Assembly (NCBI RefSeq): GCF_020085105.1
Contig: NC_058045.1
Coordinates: 19,536,333 to 19,600,332, forward strand
DNA length: 64,000 nucleotides
Reading direction: 5' to 3'
Source of the DNA: Siniperca chuatsi
Lineage: Eukaryota > Chordata > Actinopteri > Centrarchiformes > Sinipercidae
Positions 39,417 to 51,218 of the stretch are shown piece by piece. Under the pieces are notes generated by a model. The model was not told the DNA's origin and ran no database searches. It saw only the letters and a list, made by a program, of their open reading frames with translations. Every line of letters begins with the position of its first letter. The first letter of the stretch is position 1. A program made the translations under genes and the position numbers.

Positions 39417-42400
39417 TCACTTCTGCTGCAATCTGGCAGCTTTAAACTTCGACACCCTTTTCGTGGCTTGCTGGGGCAGGGCGACGTCAGGCGCCACTTC
39501 CTCCTGTTTCCTCTCCAGTATAGTCGGCAGAGCTGGATGAGCGATGGTCAGATGGGGGACACCCGAAGGCATCGTGTCCTTTTCTACCACTGTACCTGAA
39601 AACGCCTGGAGGGGGAGGAGAGAGAGAAAAGAAACCGGTCACTTTCATCTCACTGAAAATGAGCGCAGGAGAAAGGTTTAGGGTCACAAAAGAGTTTATA
39701 CTGTTTCCATGCTGTGTTTTCCTGTTCATATTGCCTCTTGTGACTAACATTTAATGATTGTTTCGACCACATGCAGCTCCCACTTTAACTTAAAGAGGCT
39801 TCGGTGGGAGTTTTGTTATGTTCTCATTAAGGGATCTGAGGCTCAAAGGTGTAATTTTCATAAACCGTTTCATAATATAGGTATACTGCAGATTCCTTCA
39901 CAATGTAATTGAGATTAAAGACTATACAGTGAGAACACCAGAACTAAAAAAGTCAACCATATGTCGTTACCTCAAATCGGCTGGCGGGGTGAAGTGGGAC
40001 CGCTGTGGGGCTGTCTTCCTCCGTAATGCCGTCACTGGTGTCGCTGTGCGTCGCCTCATCGTGACTGAAGCTGCGTCCAATCGTCCGGCGCTCTTCAAAG
40101 TCGGCCGCGCTGCTCTCGCTCGTATCGCTGCACACGCTGTTCTCTCGGCTACGTGACTTTAGGATGGACTTCCTGGGGATGAGTTCCCCGTTCTTCACAT
40201 CCACAAACAACCTGACAAAAACAACAGACCAGCAGAGGAGAGGAACCTGTAAACAGACCTCATAACCGTAATCTGTTTTTTGTTTTGTTTTTATTGTGAT
40301 TTGTCAAAATGTTGTCGGATATTCAATGAATTTGGTTTACTGTGTTGTTTTTACCTGTAAATGTCTGCTGGTGTTGTGATTTTGTAAAGTTCGTGATGGG
40401 AGTGTCCGTTATTGTGGCCATTTTTCTTTTTCCTCTTTGAGTGTTCCTTCTGCTCTTTCCTTTCACTGAACTTCAATGTGGTGTTTTTTCCTGTGTTTAT
40501 CCTTACCTGAAGCAAAAAGACAGAGACAGGGTAAAGAGAAAGTCGCTAAAACGAAATTAAGCTGCAGAATTTAAACAAGTTATTTATCACTCTGACCTTC
40601 TTGGGTTCAACTGTGTGAGAGAAGAAGATGGTAGGCAAACAGCTGCCTTCCTCATCGTCTTCTTCCACTCTCCTGTCTACGCTGGGTGGCGCTTTACTGT
40701 GGGGCACGGAGGTCCAGCTGGGCTTCAGACTCAGTCCAGTTACCGGAGGTGCAGCATCTCCCTCCTTCTCCTCTTCGGAGGAAATGGATGATGTGTCCTC
40801 ACCATTCATGTCTGCATTGTCAGATAATCTGGAGAAAAACATTTCCAAGAGACATTTAAATTTTTCCTGAGGTTATAAAATGTGAAATTATTAAGGCTAC
40901 TAAGAAAACTAAAAATGTGTTCATCTACCTGTCCTGCTCATCTAGTAGATCCTCCAGTTTCTCGAGTTCATCCAATCGAGCCCACAACTCCTCCTCAGTC
41001 ATGGCGCCTTTTTGGCTCTCTCCATCTCTGCCCTCTCCTTCATTCTCCTCATCCTCCTCTTTTAGATCCAATACGCCATCCATCTTGGGCTTAGAGTGTG
41101 GTTTGTGAGCTATTCTTTGCTTTCCTGTTAAAGCCGACAAGATGGGAAAAAAAATTCCTGAACTCTTTTTAGCCTAAATGAAACATGGGTTAAAGGCTTT
41201 CTTTGCTTTCTCATAAGCCAATATGTACAAGTAAAATGAGGGCAGAAGAAAGACTGACAAAGATACCTTTGGTGACAACAGCATCATTGTTTCCGGCATC
41301 TTCTCTAATGTCAACATAGCCCCCTTTACTCTAAAGAAGAAGAGAAGTCAATATATTTGTCCCCATTTATGTCTTACGCAATGTCTTATCTGTGAGACGA
41401 CTTGTAGTAATGCAACATACGGCTGAGATGATTTCCAAATCCTTTGCAAACCCAACTCTGGCTTTAAAGTCTTTCATCGTCTTTGACAGATCATCTAGTT
41501 CTCTCTTCACATCTGCAGAAAACAGGTGCTTTATCATCAAAATGTGCATTCAGAGAGTTGGAGGCAGACGGACAAAACACAATGTGCAAATACTGGCTAC
41601 AGGCTGATAGAGGTTTCAATATAAACATGTAATATAACAATGACAACCAGCTCCTAAAGAGTTAAAAATCCTGAACAACTTGGGGGGAAAAAAATTAAAA
41701 ATGATGATACAAACAGTTCATAATATCTTCTGCCCTGAATACTACTCCGGATCATTAAATCTTGACAACAATTAAGCCCTTTTACTAATAGCAGCAGAGG
41801 GCCCTTGTTTCCATGGCGATCGGGAGCCCCTCCAGTCAGTGCATCAACTGGAAGTGAGGAAAGGTCAAACACAGAAGGCCTGACAACTCAGCCGCTGTCT
41901 GACACATTTCAGCAAGCTATGTTTGTATTACAGCACTTAGCTGTGTAATAGCAGGGTGGGCAGGGTCAGGAGGTGGTGGTGGTGGGGGGGCTGTGGCAGC
42001 ACATTTCTGCTTCACTAAACACTCTAATAATGTTCACATCAGAGATCGTTACTTGGGCCCATTTGACTTGATATGAGATTTTCAGCCCTCGAGTGAGCAG
42101 CAGGGAAAACACAGGAAGAGTGTGGCTACACACAACACCTATTAGAAATTTTTCATGGTTCTTTAAAGATTTCTTGCACTCAATCAAAGAATAATGACGC
42201 ATTTACAGGACTTAAACCACAGGAAAGGAAAAGGCATGAATGGCTATCACAAGCTTTACAAACAGAGGCAGTGACAACGGTGACCTGTAACATGTGAATG
42301 CAAGAGCAGCACAGTGAATGAGTGCTGCAAATGTGCCATGCAGCTTGCAGCCCTTTAACTACATGTGAAATAAAGTACCCTGCGTATGTCAAAAATCATG

Positions 42401-45400
42401 CATGCTACTGCAAATTTCTCCCAGAATCTTATGGTTAATAATTGTTCGGCTAAAAGTAGTGATTCTTCAGTGTTCAGACAAGCTATCTAGATATGATGCA
42501 ACAGCACCCTCTGCTGGATGAAGAAGAACAGTGCTGAGCGATTACATTAAAATCACACAATGGCATCTTTTTGAGAGAGGACAACAATCTTTTCAAAAAC
42601 AGGCTCACATTTCATCCTGTGATCGACAATTTTCTGAGCCTGCTTGGCAGAGCACTTGGCGAACCAGTTGTCACCGAGCAACGCTGTGACCTCATTGGTG
42701 TGCACCAGCTTCCCAGGCATGAAAGCCAAAGGGCCAAACGGCACCTGTATATAGCACAGTGGATGGAAAAAGAGCAGAACGAAGGAGAGACAGTTGCCAT
42801 AAAGCAGGTGGCAGAATGTGAACATGAAAGAAGGAGAAAAGAAGAAGTAAAACTTTCACTGACAGTAGTAAAAATATATAAATATATATAGGGTCAGCTT
42901 CTGTAAAGTAAATAATATCAAGCACTGGTAAATTGGTGAACTTGCCATTTGCAACAGGAATCCATCTTAAAACAAACCCACAGTGCACATGTTGTGTGAC
43001 TGTATGGGTTCTTTCCTGTGTATTTTTAATAAGGTTAGCACTCACCATGATGTCATAAGACAGTTGATCTGGAAGAGTTTGAAGGCGGTCATTCAAGGCT
43101 TCATAGTCACCTGACACCTTCTTCCTGAAAAAGCATGGATTTAAAAAAATGTTAGGCCAACAACTATTCAAATAAATATTTGTTTTTTTTTATTTGAAGC
43201 CACGGCTCTCCTCTGAAGCCAATGTTGTCCAAATTGGTTTGTTTGGCTTATTTTGGGATGTTAAACAGAACAATGTGAAGCAACTGACTGATATGGATTA
43301 ATGAGGAAGTGCCTTTGTATCTATTTGCCAGTGGACATCGTAAAACTTCAGAGAAAAACATGACAACAGAGTAAGAGATGCCTGCTTCCATGCAGATACA
43401 AAGTGCAGAAATATGTACAGTTACTCTAAAAGTTTAAAGTAGTCTTTCACAATTATGTTGTTAATGTTTTGAGATTGCCTGTTGCCCAGTGAAAGACACA
43501 AGACCAGTTTGTATAGTTTGTAAATATAAAAAACACATTGAGGAAGTTATGCCAATGTCGTCTGCAACATAAAGAGTGTTTTAGCCAGATGAAAGCAATG
43601 TGCTTCCAAAAGCCCTCATTATTGACTTCATCTCATAGATTTTCCCTCACTGGTTGCTCTGTTGTGATCTGCTGCAATAGTCTGGAATCGTTCCTTGTAA
43701 ACTCAGATCTCTGAGACTGAAACTTAAGTACAACTTTGCATATATTCAAGTAGTTTTTAGTCAAAAAGGAAAATGGACCCTCAAGCAAAAATTGTGTTTT
43801 GGTGACTGTTAGCATTACGTTACCTCATTAGAAACAGGGCTACAGGAGTAGGAAGAGGAGAACATTTACACGAGTTTTGCATTTGATACATCATTTTAAT
43901 TAGATAGTTGACTTAAAGTTGTTGTATATGCTTGACATAAAACAGAGAGTGAGAATCTCTCAACTTTCCAAAAACTCAACCTTTCCACTTGTTTCAACCA
44001 CTTGTTTTGACCAAGCGTGCTCTATTTGTCTGGCCCCACAACACTCGAACTCCCAAACAATTTTATGGTGTCTTGTTGCTCTTTTTTTAAACTTAAAAAG
44101 CAACCACTTCAGTTACTTGTATTAAGGGGCTTATTAGTCCTCTGTTTAGATTAACAGAACTATGTCGGGAATTACGTGAGGTCATAGGAATCGATGTACC
44201 AATAAGAATGATAAAAGTGTAATTTGTTCTAACAGGTCCAACAAAACTAACAGGAGAGTCTGAGAGATGTCAAACACAGTCTGTACTCACCCACACAGTC
44301 CAGAGAAGAGCTGTGAGTGTACCATGGTATTAGTAACACCTGTACCTTTCCTACTGTGTCGAACTGTCTGCTGTGGAAAAAAGCCTGTTGGTACACTGAG
44401 TTTGATGACATCACACAACTCCCACCATAGCTCTGCCCCAACTTGAACCTGACTGGTCTAATGAAGTGGAATAGAATGGAATACAACTTTATTGTCCGCA
44501 AAAGGTGTGAAATTGTCTTTGGCCCATCCAGCTGTTCATTAGACAATCAGACAGAATAACTGAAAACCTCTGTGTGGGTGTGCAGGGCCTTTAAGGTTGC
44601 CTGAGAACTGAAAATGCTCTTTCTTGCTACTGCAACTGTGTTTGGGAGGCAGGAATAAAAAGGGCTAATTACAGCATATTTGGAACTAATGCCTCTGATT
44701 GGTCAGTGTGTGTCTAATTTGTTGATTTTTGACCATAGCTGGCACTCTAAACAGAATCATGCTTCATTAATTGTGGAAGCCACAGTTTTGCCACTGTTTT
44801 ATAAAATAAAGTATGCAGCTCTAACATGGAGCTATACCAGCGTAAGACAAACTTCACTAAATGAGAGTGGATAATGACAGAAGCTCAATTTCTGTGTGAA
44901 ATATCCATTGAATTTCATTTCCAAATTGGTTGTATTTGTAGAAATGGATCACTCAGAGACTAGCAAGTGCAGATCCATAAAAACATTGGCTGTGACTTAT
45001 CAAGAGTTAGCAAGAGTTGTGCAGAATATGACTTATCGTTAACATTTGCTAAGTAAAGGGAAAAGCTATCATATTAGAACCTGTATTGACCAGCTGCTGC
45101 ATGACATCAAGATTTTGTATAGTGTACTCAAAAGCAAGAATGCTATCACTATGCAACTGTTGAAATAGTACATGGGACTTTCTTAATGCTTACCAGTGCT
45201 GTATCCGACTTTCACAGTCTTTCACCACCTGTTTTTAGGACAAATTATTTTAATATGAATCAGTTGAAAATGTATGCAACTTACACAGTCTTGTGTTGAG
45301 GATTTAATAGAGTGAAGGAGTTACATTGACTGGTACTGCGAATACTACTATGCAAACACACACACACATTTATAAATAATTTGTCAAAGTTAAAGAATCA

Positions 45401-46329
45401 ACACACACACACACACAGAGGAAAAACAGACAAAATACCCAAACAGACCAAGGAAGCAGGAGAGGAAGACAAACACAGCTGTCAAAACGAGATCCAAATG
45501 GTCAAGACACCTGCGCAATCACTGTGATATATGGTGGTGGTACACACAGTTTGTCAACCAACCGTTTCCATAGTTTGTTGCTTCATGAAGTCCCCCACAC
45601 ACAACGAGAAATATAGCATCATTTCCATATCAAATTATCTGAATATTGGACAGGAAGAGGATGTACTAGAATAAAGCCTAGTCTGGTTAGACTTTGAACT
45701 TTATCAGCGTAATCTTTATATAAATTACATAGATAGAAAAGTGAAACTTCTCAGATAGTATTGTTGTTAACTTGTATGATCTTCCTGGCTGAACATCTGA
45801 GGGGGGAGGGGCGTTGACATTGAATATTTACTAGCTACCGTTAGCTAGCGGATCGACAATTCATAAAAACGATAAAAGTCAATTCCCCAAAGTCTGGAGG
45901 GCAACAAATCCGACAAACCTACAAGTAAAACTAGCAGAACGAGCACAGAAGTGCAAAGAAACGAAACTAAACACAGCTCCGGGTAGCATTTGCTCAACAA
46001 TAACTTGAACATGTGAGTGGCTGCAGGGGAGGAAGCTTCTCGAAAAAAAGGACAGTCAGAGCAACTTTGGGACATATAGGTTAGTGCAAATAGAGTTCAA
46101 ACGTCTATATTTAATGTAAAAAGCACTTCAGCAGACCCACTCGTGGTTCAAAGACCCTTGCTGGTCCACCGCGTGGCCAGTACCTGCCTGTGGTTTGGCT
46201 AACGTTAGACGTTAGTTACTAGCCAGCAAAAGATTTCGTGTCAATGTCTCACATTACCTTCTTGTGTTCTTCTCGGAGCCTGGCAACTCCGCTGAGATGC
46301 TCTACATTCATTTTACCTTTTTCAGCCAT
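39417..46329 (-). CDS. uri1: URI1, unconventional prefoldin RPB5 interactor
   Basis: Eleven coding exons on the minus strand: 46329-46258, 45228-45194, 43124-43046, 42744-42609, 41512-41421, 41330-41267, 41124-40929, 40828-40597, 40506-40355, 40211-39971 and 39605-39417. All junctions are GT-AG and in phase; total 495 aa against about 535 in human. URI1 is a scaffold of the R2TP/prefoldin-like complex; it binds RPB5 and helps RNA polymerase II assembly and TOR-linked signalling. The N-terminal prefoldin region (to about residue 130) includes the conserved block VPFGPLAFMPGKLVHTNEV. Further conserved blocks are RIAHKPHSKPK, FFSHTVEPKKVRINTGKN, KSILKSRSR (a SILK-type PP1-docking motif, about 367-371), CSDTSESSAADF and the C-terminal RVSKFKAARLQQ. 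The long Asp run of human URI1 is not present. The gene lies head-to-head with the C19orf12 homologue. Confidence 0.95.
42502..42517 (-). promoter_or_regulatory. CTCF-like motif in URI1 intron 4
   Basis: The minus strand reads CCAGCAGAGGGTGCTG, a very close match to the CTCF consensus. It lies between coding exons 5 and 4 (92 bp outside exon 4). Motif match only. Confidence 0.4.
44459..44545. repeat. short dispersed repeat, TTTATTGTCC type
   Basis: The phrase ACTTTATTGTCCGCAAAAGG and the following GTGAAATTGTCTTTGG are typical of a high-copy teleost retroelement tail. It lies in URI1 intron 2-3 territory and has no coding potential. Confidence 0.5.
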
Positions 46330-46680
46330 TGTCAACCCACGTGCACAACAGGAATATGTGTTGTTTTGTAACCCCAAAACAAAGCTCAGGGGTTGTTGTG
46401 AGTCCTAAAGAAGTGTTTATGAATGCAGCAGCAGCTACCCCTGAGACCCGTTCTGCTCGTATTCATCAACGGAGCGGTGATAGTTATCCTCACTCTCGAT
46501 AGTGATACCATTTCACACTCTCATTTCAAGATTTCTGCATGATTTCCAAAAATATCCACGGTTTTAATATTCCCAAGATTAGCGAATATTCCTCGACGCT
46601 CTCGCTGCGACGTGCACCTCGGGTCCAACGTCAAGACACCAGGAATAACAACGCAGCTTCCGGTGAGAATATTCAAATTA
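46330..46680 (-). promoter_or_regulatory. URI1 5' leader and promoter region
   Basis: The 350 bases upstream of the URI1 ATG are richer in CpG (for example CTCGACGCTCTCGCTGCGACG complement region near 46590-46615) than the surroundings, as expected for a housekeeping promoter. No TATA box is evident. The start site is not determined. Confidence 0.4.
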
Positions 46681-48375
46681 AAAGACCTCATGGTTTGTCG
46701 CTTTCTTTTTAGTAGAATAAAATAAATAAAACGCCCTAGGGATTAACGGAGGTAAACCTGTAATTTAATTAGTACATTAACAAAAAATACCGCACTTTAA
46801 AATTACTCCATTACAAATTAAAGGTCTGCTTCAGTTAACTAAAGGCAGATTAATACTGCTTGGGGGCTCCGGGACATAAATGGGCCGCTGGGCCCCTATC
46901 AACCCCACGTTCCTCCGTCTCTCTGTGCAATGTGTAAAGTATTCCTATGCTGGAATATTACACAGCCCCCTTGTTTGATGTGTGGTAAATTGATGAAACA
47001 ATAATTAAGGACTGAAGGTAAAGAAGGTCTTAAAAACAAAATTTCAAGACAGGACCTCAAGATCAGGTAATGGAGCAGGACCCACCATAAGCCCCCATTT
47101 CCATATTCCAAAACAAAATGACAACTGAGTAAATTACCACAAAATGTGCCACACAGTGAGCTCGGGGCTTTTGGTGGCCCTAGGGGTCTAACAGCTCGGG
47201 GCAGTTGCCAGCTTTACCAGATTGGCAATCAAGACTTGAGTAAAAGTATGCAAATAATGTACAGCAAAATGTATTAAAAAATACTCATCATACAAAATAG
47301 TGAGTGTTAAATTATTTCTGTACTATTATGTTTTGTTGTTTTGCTGCATTCCATTTGTATTATTCACGCCTTAATTACTGTGTAAGCAGCATTTTCATTT
47401 TGTAGTTGGTCAAGGTGGAATTAGTTTATATTCATTTATATACTCCTGGTAGTTTCATCTACAACACTGTATTGTGCTTTATAAACTGATTATTTTTATG
47501 TGTGTAAATTGTTAATATGCAGCATAACCAATGTAGCTGTCAACAGCAGTACAGTTATGCCAGTGACATACACTTTCTCTCTCTCTCTCTCCCTTTCTTC
47601 AGCCCCGCTTAATACTTTTGTTTTGAAGAAAAAACATTGTAGTTTCCGTTTTTCAGCCACATGAAGCCAACGCAGCTGCTCCTCTGTGTCTCCCGGTGTA
47701 CTCTGGGTAACTGTGGACAAATGTAAACAGTCGACATACTGTTGCGAGCTAAAACCCTAAAACACAGTGACAAGCACAACCATTTTCAGAGATGTATCTA
47801 TTAGAAAAGTGGCAGTGGGTTTCCTCCCACATGACATGGTGAATCTGCCTGTAGCTGCACAAACATCGTAATTATAGATAATGTCTAAACACACACGTGC
47901 ATATAATAGCCCACATAGCTACTAGTAGAGATAAATGAGCTCAGACAGGGCAGTTGTGATGAACAAGTTTGGTTTCTGAAAATTAATGCACTCATGGTTC
48001 CTGCCCCCTTCTTGTTAGACGCTCATTGGCTGTTTTTGTTGCTTTTACTTGCTGTCGGAAATATCAGTACTACCGGTTATAATAGCAAAGGCAAATTATG
48101 CACTGCGAAACAAGAATCAAAAATCCCTTAAAAACATCAACTAATCCATAATTTACGTTTTATGTCTGGTATGGTAGCCAGAGGCCCTTAATTTGCATAC
48201 GTATATATGTACGAGGCAAATATTGAATCCCTCAATTCATAAAGCTTTTAATTAATACATTTATCCTTAATTATCAATTTAAGATATTAATGGCTTATTA
48301 ACAGGATACTCCGCAAATGTATTTATATATAGACATATATATAGACAAACTAGCATATATATATATGTATATATG

Positions 48376-48411
<36 letters not shown>

Positions 48412-48480
48412 GCACGCACACACGCACGGCACCTATTGGTTGTTTTCCGACAAACTAACAGGGAAATTCGGGATTGTCGA
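46681..48480. other. intergenic between URI1 and the C19orf12 homologue
   Basis: No gene or clear repeat family is seen. CCNE1, which sits between URI1 and C19orf12 in human, is not here. A (CA)n/(CACG)n microsatellite lies at 48374-48427. Confidence 0.5.
48374..48427. repeat. (CA)n with CACG variants
   Basis: Microsatellite just upstream of the C19orf12-like transcript, flanked on the left by an (AT)n-like stretch (48325-48372). Confidence 0.9.
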
Positions 48481-48499
48481 ATGTCCGTGAACACAGCAT

Positions 48500-48647
48500 T
48501 ATTGTTGCTCCCATCAAGCATTGCGGCCACAGTCATGCGAGCTCAGAAATCAAGAGGACAGACACCGGCAGATGCATAGCTGGATTCATAACAACATTAT
48601 AAGAATAAGCCCAACAGAAATTGATGAGGATTTCGTAACACAGCAAG
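48500..48647 (+). other. probable noncoding first exon of the C19orf12 homologue
   Basis: A plausible donor, CAGCAAG/GTATGT, ends near 48647, and the next exon acceptor (TAGCTTACAG before 49051) carries the start codon 14 bases downstream. The left boundary is a guess. Confidence 0.35.
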
Positions 48648-49064
48648 GTATGTTAACGTCTCCTGTGGTCACAGCGGGCTCTGCCTCATGCGGAATGGGT
48701 AAGATTGTGTAGAAAGGGACTATAGATGCCACACTGTGTAACATTAGCCTAACGTAATGTTTTATGATGCTGTCTGATGCAATCAGGACTATTGCACTAT
48801 GACACTGGTATCTGTAGATAATTATATTAGAAAACGACTGTGTGCCACAATATTTAGTATATGCAGGACCATGTTCAGTCCTCTGTCTTTAAAATTGCAT
48901 GGTGTGTGTCAGTGTCTGATGTGATTTTGTAAATTGCTGATTTGTAAATAGCCAACAACAAATACTTGTATCTTAAGTATTTTAGCTGACAGTATTTTCC
49001 TGATTTCTTATTATTCTATGCTTATCGTTAGATTGTTAAGTAGCTTACAGTTCACATTTCTGTC

Positions 49065-49655
49065 ATGTCTCCTAAAATGATAAATCTGATCCACAGTATG
49101 TGTCAGAGAGTTAATGATGTCATGAAGCTGTGTTGTGAGTTATCTGCCAATCAGCAAATCCAGACCACAGTAAAAGGCTCAGGGAAGGGGGCAGCAGCAG
49201 CTGGGGGACTGGCCTTCGCTGGAGGGTTGGTCGGTGGTCCTCTTGGTATTGCAGTCGGTAAGTGTGTATATATATATAACAAGTATTCACAGAGACAGAT
49301 GCTTTATTGCAATCATATATTCTGTAGTCTGTAGGACCGATCAGTACTGTTGCTAAATTTCACAAGTTTGAAACCCCCTTCCCCTGTAGGCGGTGCTGTC
49401 GGAGGCCTCCTGGGCTGCTGGCTGACCAGTGGACAATTCAAACCACTGCCTCAGATCATAATGGAGCTCAGTCCTCAGCAGCAGCAGAAGCTTTATGGTG
49501 ATCTTATGGCCGTCCTGGGAGACATTCAGTGGACAGACTTGGCTCAGCTGACTGCTCTAGTGATGGGCAACGCCACTCTGAAGCAGCAGCTTACAGGCGC
49601 CCTTCTCGGGTATATCGCCAAGGAGCTCCAGGCAGAGGTGCACTACGTGGATTAG
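49065..49655 (+). CDS. c19orf12: C19orf12 homologue, glycine-rich membrane protein
   Basis: Two coding exons, 49065-49257 and 49390-49655, joined in phase 1 (CGG/TAAG donor read as GTCG/GTAAGT; acceptor CCCTGTAG), give 152 aa, close to the human length. A long Gly/Ala-rich hydrophobic hairpin at residues 41-75 (including GGLVGGPLGIAVGGAVGGLLG) and the C-terminal blocks TSGQFKP and LTALVMG are hallmarks of this family. The human protein is found at mitochondria, ER and contact sites and is mutated in MPAN, a neurodegeneration with brain iron accumulation; its biochemical role is unsettled. Fish carry several paralogues, so strict orthology is uncertain. It lies between URI1 and UQCRFS1, matching human 19q12 content. 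Confidence 0.93.
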
Positions 49656-51124
49656 TGTGTGTTGATAACCTGACTCAGGGGCCCGCATGCTCCGGAGGAT
49701 GGAGTCCTTGAAAAGAGCGTGAAAGAGACTCTTTATCAAAGGTGAAATCACATATTGTCAAGTGGCCCAGACACCATCACAGTCCTGGTAACAGGTTACA
49801 CTGGTTTATATGAGGTTAGCGCATTATTGTGAATTAAGACAGCTGTATAACTGGATTAATTTATTATGGGAAGTGCACTTACCAGTTGAAAGAATCATTT
49901 ATTCATTAAGCCTGTAATGGCACTGATAATCATGGCATCAAAAGTTACTCTGAAGTTGGTCTGACTGGGTGGTTCAGCTACAATGAAATACTGTTTTCAA
50001 TATTATAATTTAAGTAATATTTAAATACAAGGGATTGTGCACTAAATGAGCGAAACTGTACAGTGTGAAATATTTTGACTTGATGTTAATTCATCAAATT
50101 TATTCAAATTTAAGAATAGGGATTTACCAGCATCTGTGTACAGTATATTGTATTGCCATCAGAGTCAATTCAAACTCTCTATTGAATGTTTTATTGATTT
50201 GATTGAATCAATTAAAACAAAAGTTTGTGTATTTCACTGGTTCATACAGTTTTACATAGCACACTTTATTCCTCAGGATTAAATTCGACTGTAAGACAAT
50301 TGTGCTTTATGTGACTTGGCAGTTTGAGGCACTCCTTTGTACTGCCATACCATAAAATCTCCTCTGATCTCAGTACAGTTCCTTCCAGTTGTTTATCAAA
50401 CTGACACATTCCTGTATCTGATTACATCTTGCTGATACTTTCTAGGGTTGACATTTGGTTTTCTGGTTCATCCAATCATTCCACATCATTTTGTTCCTCA
50501 GGGTTCCTGGGCCTCTTGTAGTTCGTATGTGTATGTGGACTTAGGACAACTCAACTTTATGTAATCATGGAACAGGCCCCAGCCACCCTCTTAAAAAAAC
50601 AAAACAACAAAAAAAAAGGTAGAACACAAAGCCAATCTAGCTGATATTAAAAATGCAAGCCTTGCTTTTACTCTGTTTGCAATCGATGGGATCAATGGGA
50701 CTATAGGTCGTCTTAAGTACAAAGTAGTGGTCAGGCTAGTGAAACATGTTATTTTTTTAAAGCCTGAGTGAAGTATTTTTAAAATTTTGTTTCATTCACC
50801 TGTTGCAGTTGTGGTTTCGTTCTGCTTTTTTGGTTCTGCCTTTTCATAGTTTATCTCCTGTTTTTTTTTTTTTTTAGCATTTTCTGCACTCAAATTTTGT
50901 CTGACGTTTTAACTTTGTGTTACATAATGTTATTTGCAAAATGCTGAAAGTAGTGCAAAATGACAAATCTGTTGAGTTAGATAAATTACTCTATGAATCC
51001 CAATGGAAAATTGCAGTGAATCAGACATCAAGCTAAATGATGCAGAACAATGGAAGAGAAAATTAAAAACACTTTTTGGGAGTGAAAAGATGCAAAGACT
51101 AAATCACAGAGTTGGAAATGTCTC
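49656..51124. other. 3' flank between convergent C19orf12 and UQCRFS1
   Basis: The two genes are convergent here. The 3' UTR end of the plus-strand gene is not clear; ATTAAA-type hexamers occur near 50211. No other gene is recognised. Confidence 0.5.
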
Positions 51125-51130
51125 TTTATT
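51125..51130 (-). terminator. polyadenylation signal of UQCRFS1
   Basis: TTTATT on the plus strand (AATAAA on the minus) lies 89 bases past the stop codon, a typical short 3' UTR. Confidence 0.65.
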
Positions 51131-51218
51131 TGTACATACATTTTATGTCACCCCCAACTCTCACACAGAGCCAGCTAAAAATACATATTACAGCGAGGAA
51201 CTGAGAGAGCTCCAGTAT

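Noticed and set aside
39487-39750. 87-codon minus-strand frame at the end of URI1
   Set aside because: It uses the wrong frame; the last URI1 exon is 39605-39417 in another frame and matches the family C-terminus.
42692-43171. 159-codon minus-strand frame covering URI1 exon 3
   Set aside because: The real exon is only 43124-43046; the rest is intron read-through in an unrelated frame beside exon 4.
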